Part shown: piece after piece, positions 5,050 to 5,383 of the stretch
Numbering within the stretch: the first letter of the stretch is position 1
How the letters are laid out: every line of letters begins with the position of its first letter
Assembly (NCBI GenBank): GCA_020354275.1
Contig: CP070645.1
Span: 225,436 to 230,818, forward strand
DNA from: Dehalococcoidales bacterium
GTDB taxonomy: Bacteria > Chloroflexota > Dehalococcoidia > Dehalococcoidales > UBA2162
Reading direction: 5' to 3'
Length of the DNA stretch: 5,383 nt
Position numbers and translations under genes: made by a program
The notes under the pieces: generated by a model
What the model was told of the DNA's origin: nothing
The model's database searches: none
The model's input: the letters and a program-made list of their open reading frames with translations, nothing else

Positions 5050-5383
5050 CTGCGTCCATGTCCCGCTTCATCAACCGGATGAGTTCCGTATTATAGTCAC
5101 GGAGGAAGTTTTTAGCCTTATCACCCGACCAGTCATAGAAACCCCGTCCGCTCTTCATACCCAGCTCCCCTCTTTCCAGGTGTTCAGCCACGGGTTTCCA
5201 CATACCTTCTCTTCTCGTCTCCCTGCCGCGGGAGCCAAAGTCCAGCCCGATTAAATCCGAACGCTTGAAATAGCCGGTATAGGCCATGCGGCGGCCGAAG
5301 CCGAACTGTATTATGTCATCTACCATCTCCGGGGTGCATACCCCCTGGTCTACCAGCGACCGCACTTCCCGGGCAATAGCGCC
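5039..5383 (-). CDS. 3-hydroxyacyl-CoA dehydrogenase, C-terminal part (cut by window edge)
   Basis: This is the last 114 residues of a protein whose 5' end lies beyond the right edge; the frame is open to 5383. It resembles the C-terminal dimerisation domain of NAD-dependent 3-hydroxyacyl-CoA (3-hydroxybutyryl-CoA) dehydrogenases. Supporting features are AREVRSLVDQGVCTPEMVDD near the start, then FGFGRRMAYTGYF, SDLIGLDFG and the C-terminal signature GMKSGRGFYDWSGDKA. Such enzymes oxidise 3-hydroxyacyl-CoA in beta-oxidation or reduce acetoacetyl-CoA in butyrate-type pathways. The NAD-binding Rossmann domain and catalytic His/Glu lie outside, so the direction and chain-length preference cannot be judged. 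It converges on nadA with a 57-bp gap and is not part of that operon. A fusion partner upstream is possible but unseen. Confidence 0.85.
   Translation of the reverse strand, partial: GAIAREVRSLVDQGVCTPEMVDDIIQFGFGRRMAYTGYFKRSDLIGLDFGSRGRETRREGMWKPVAEHLERGELGMKSGRGFYDWSGDKAKNFLRDYNTELIRLMKRDMDAGLI

Noticed and set aside
1..5383. A mobile element, defence system or CRISPR array
   Set aside because: No transposase, integrase, terminal repeats or regular repeat-spacer pattern is present; all genes are intact housekeeping or anaerobic-metabolism types with matching composition.

Overview
This window is ordinary bacterial chromosome, densely coding and fairly GC-rich. It carries genes for selenocysteine incorporation, formate dehydrogenase maturation, sulfur transfer and NAD synthesis. 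SelA, SelB and FdhD together point to an anaerobic or facultatively anaerobic bacterium that makes a selenocysteine-containing, molybdopterin (Mo/W-bisPGD) formate dehydrogenase. That enzyme is not in the window. The lineage cannot be fixed from sequence reading alone. The protein styles would fit an anaerobic Chloroflexota (Dehalococcoidia-like) or a deltaproteobacterial-type genome, and I hold this only weakly.

Layout. On the minus strand at the left are the first 57 codons of selB (cut by the window edge) and, upstream of it, a full-length selA; the two form a selA-selB unit transcribed leftwards. A 157-bp divergent intergenic region (1594-1750) carries plausible promoters for both directions and a small palindrome. 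Rightwards on the plus strand runs a very tight four-gene operon: an MnmA-type tRNA 2-thiouridylase, a short MOSC-domain protein, FdhD and NadA. The junctions are a 1-nt gap, an 11-nt overlap and an 8-nt overlap if nadA starts at its best-supported GTG. A 57-bp convergent gap follows. The window ends in the C-terminal part of a 3-hydroxyacyl-CoA dehydrogenase on the minus strand, whose 5' end lies outside.

How the genes may work together. SelA converts Ser-tRNA(Sec) to Sec-tRNA(Sec), and SelB delivers it to UGA codons. FdhD passes sulfur to the molybdenum cofactor so that formate dehydrogenase becomes active. The MOSC protein is a family linked to sulfur and molybdenum-cofactor chemistry. MnmA performs a sulfur-transfer reaction on tRNA wobble uridine, and NadA is a [4Fe-4S] enzyme that starts NAD synthesis. 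The common thread is sulfur/selenium handling and NAD(P)-linked anaerobic redox metabolism.

I found no mobile element, CRISPR array, RNA gene or clearly new system. The best leads are an MnmA that lacks the usual second catalytic cysteine, a single-cysteine FdhD, and the operon linkage of three sulfur-handling proteins beside selAB.
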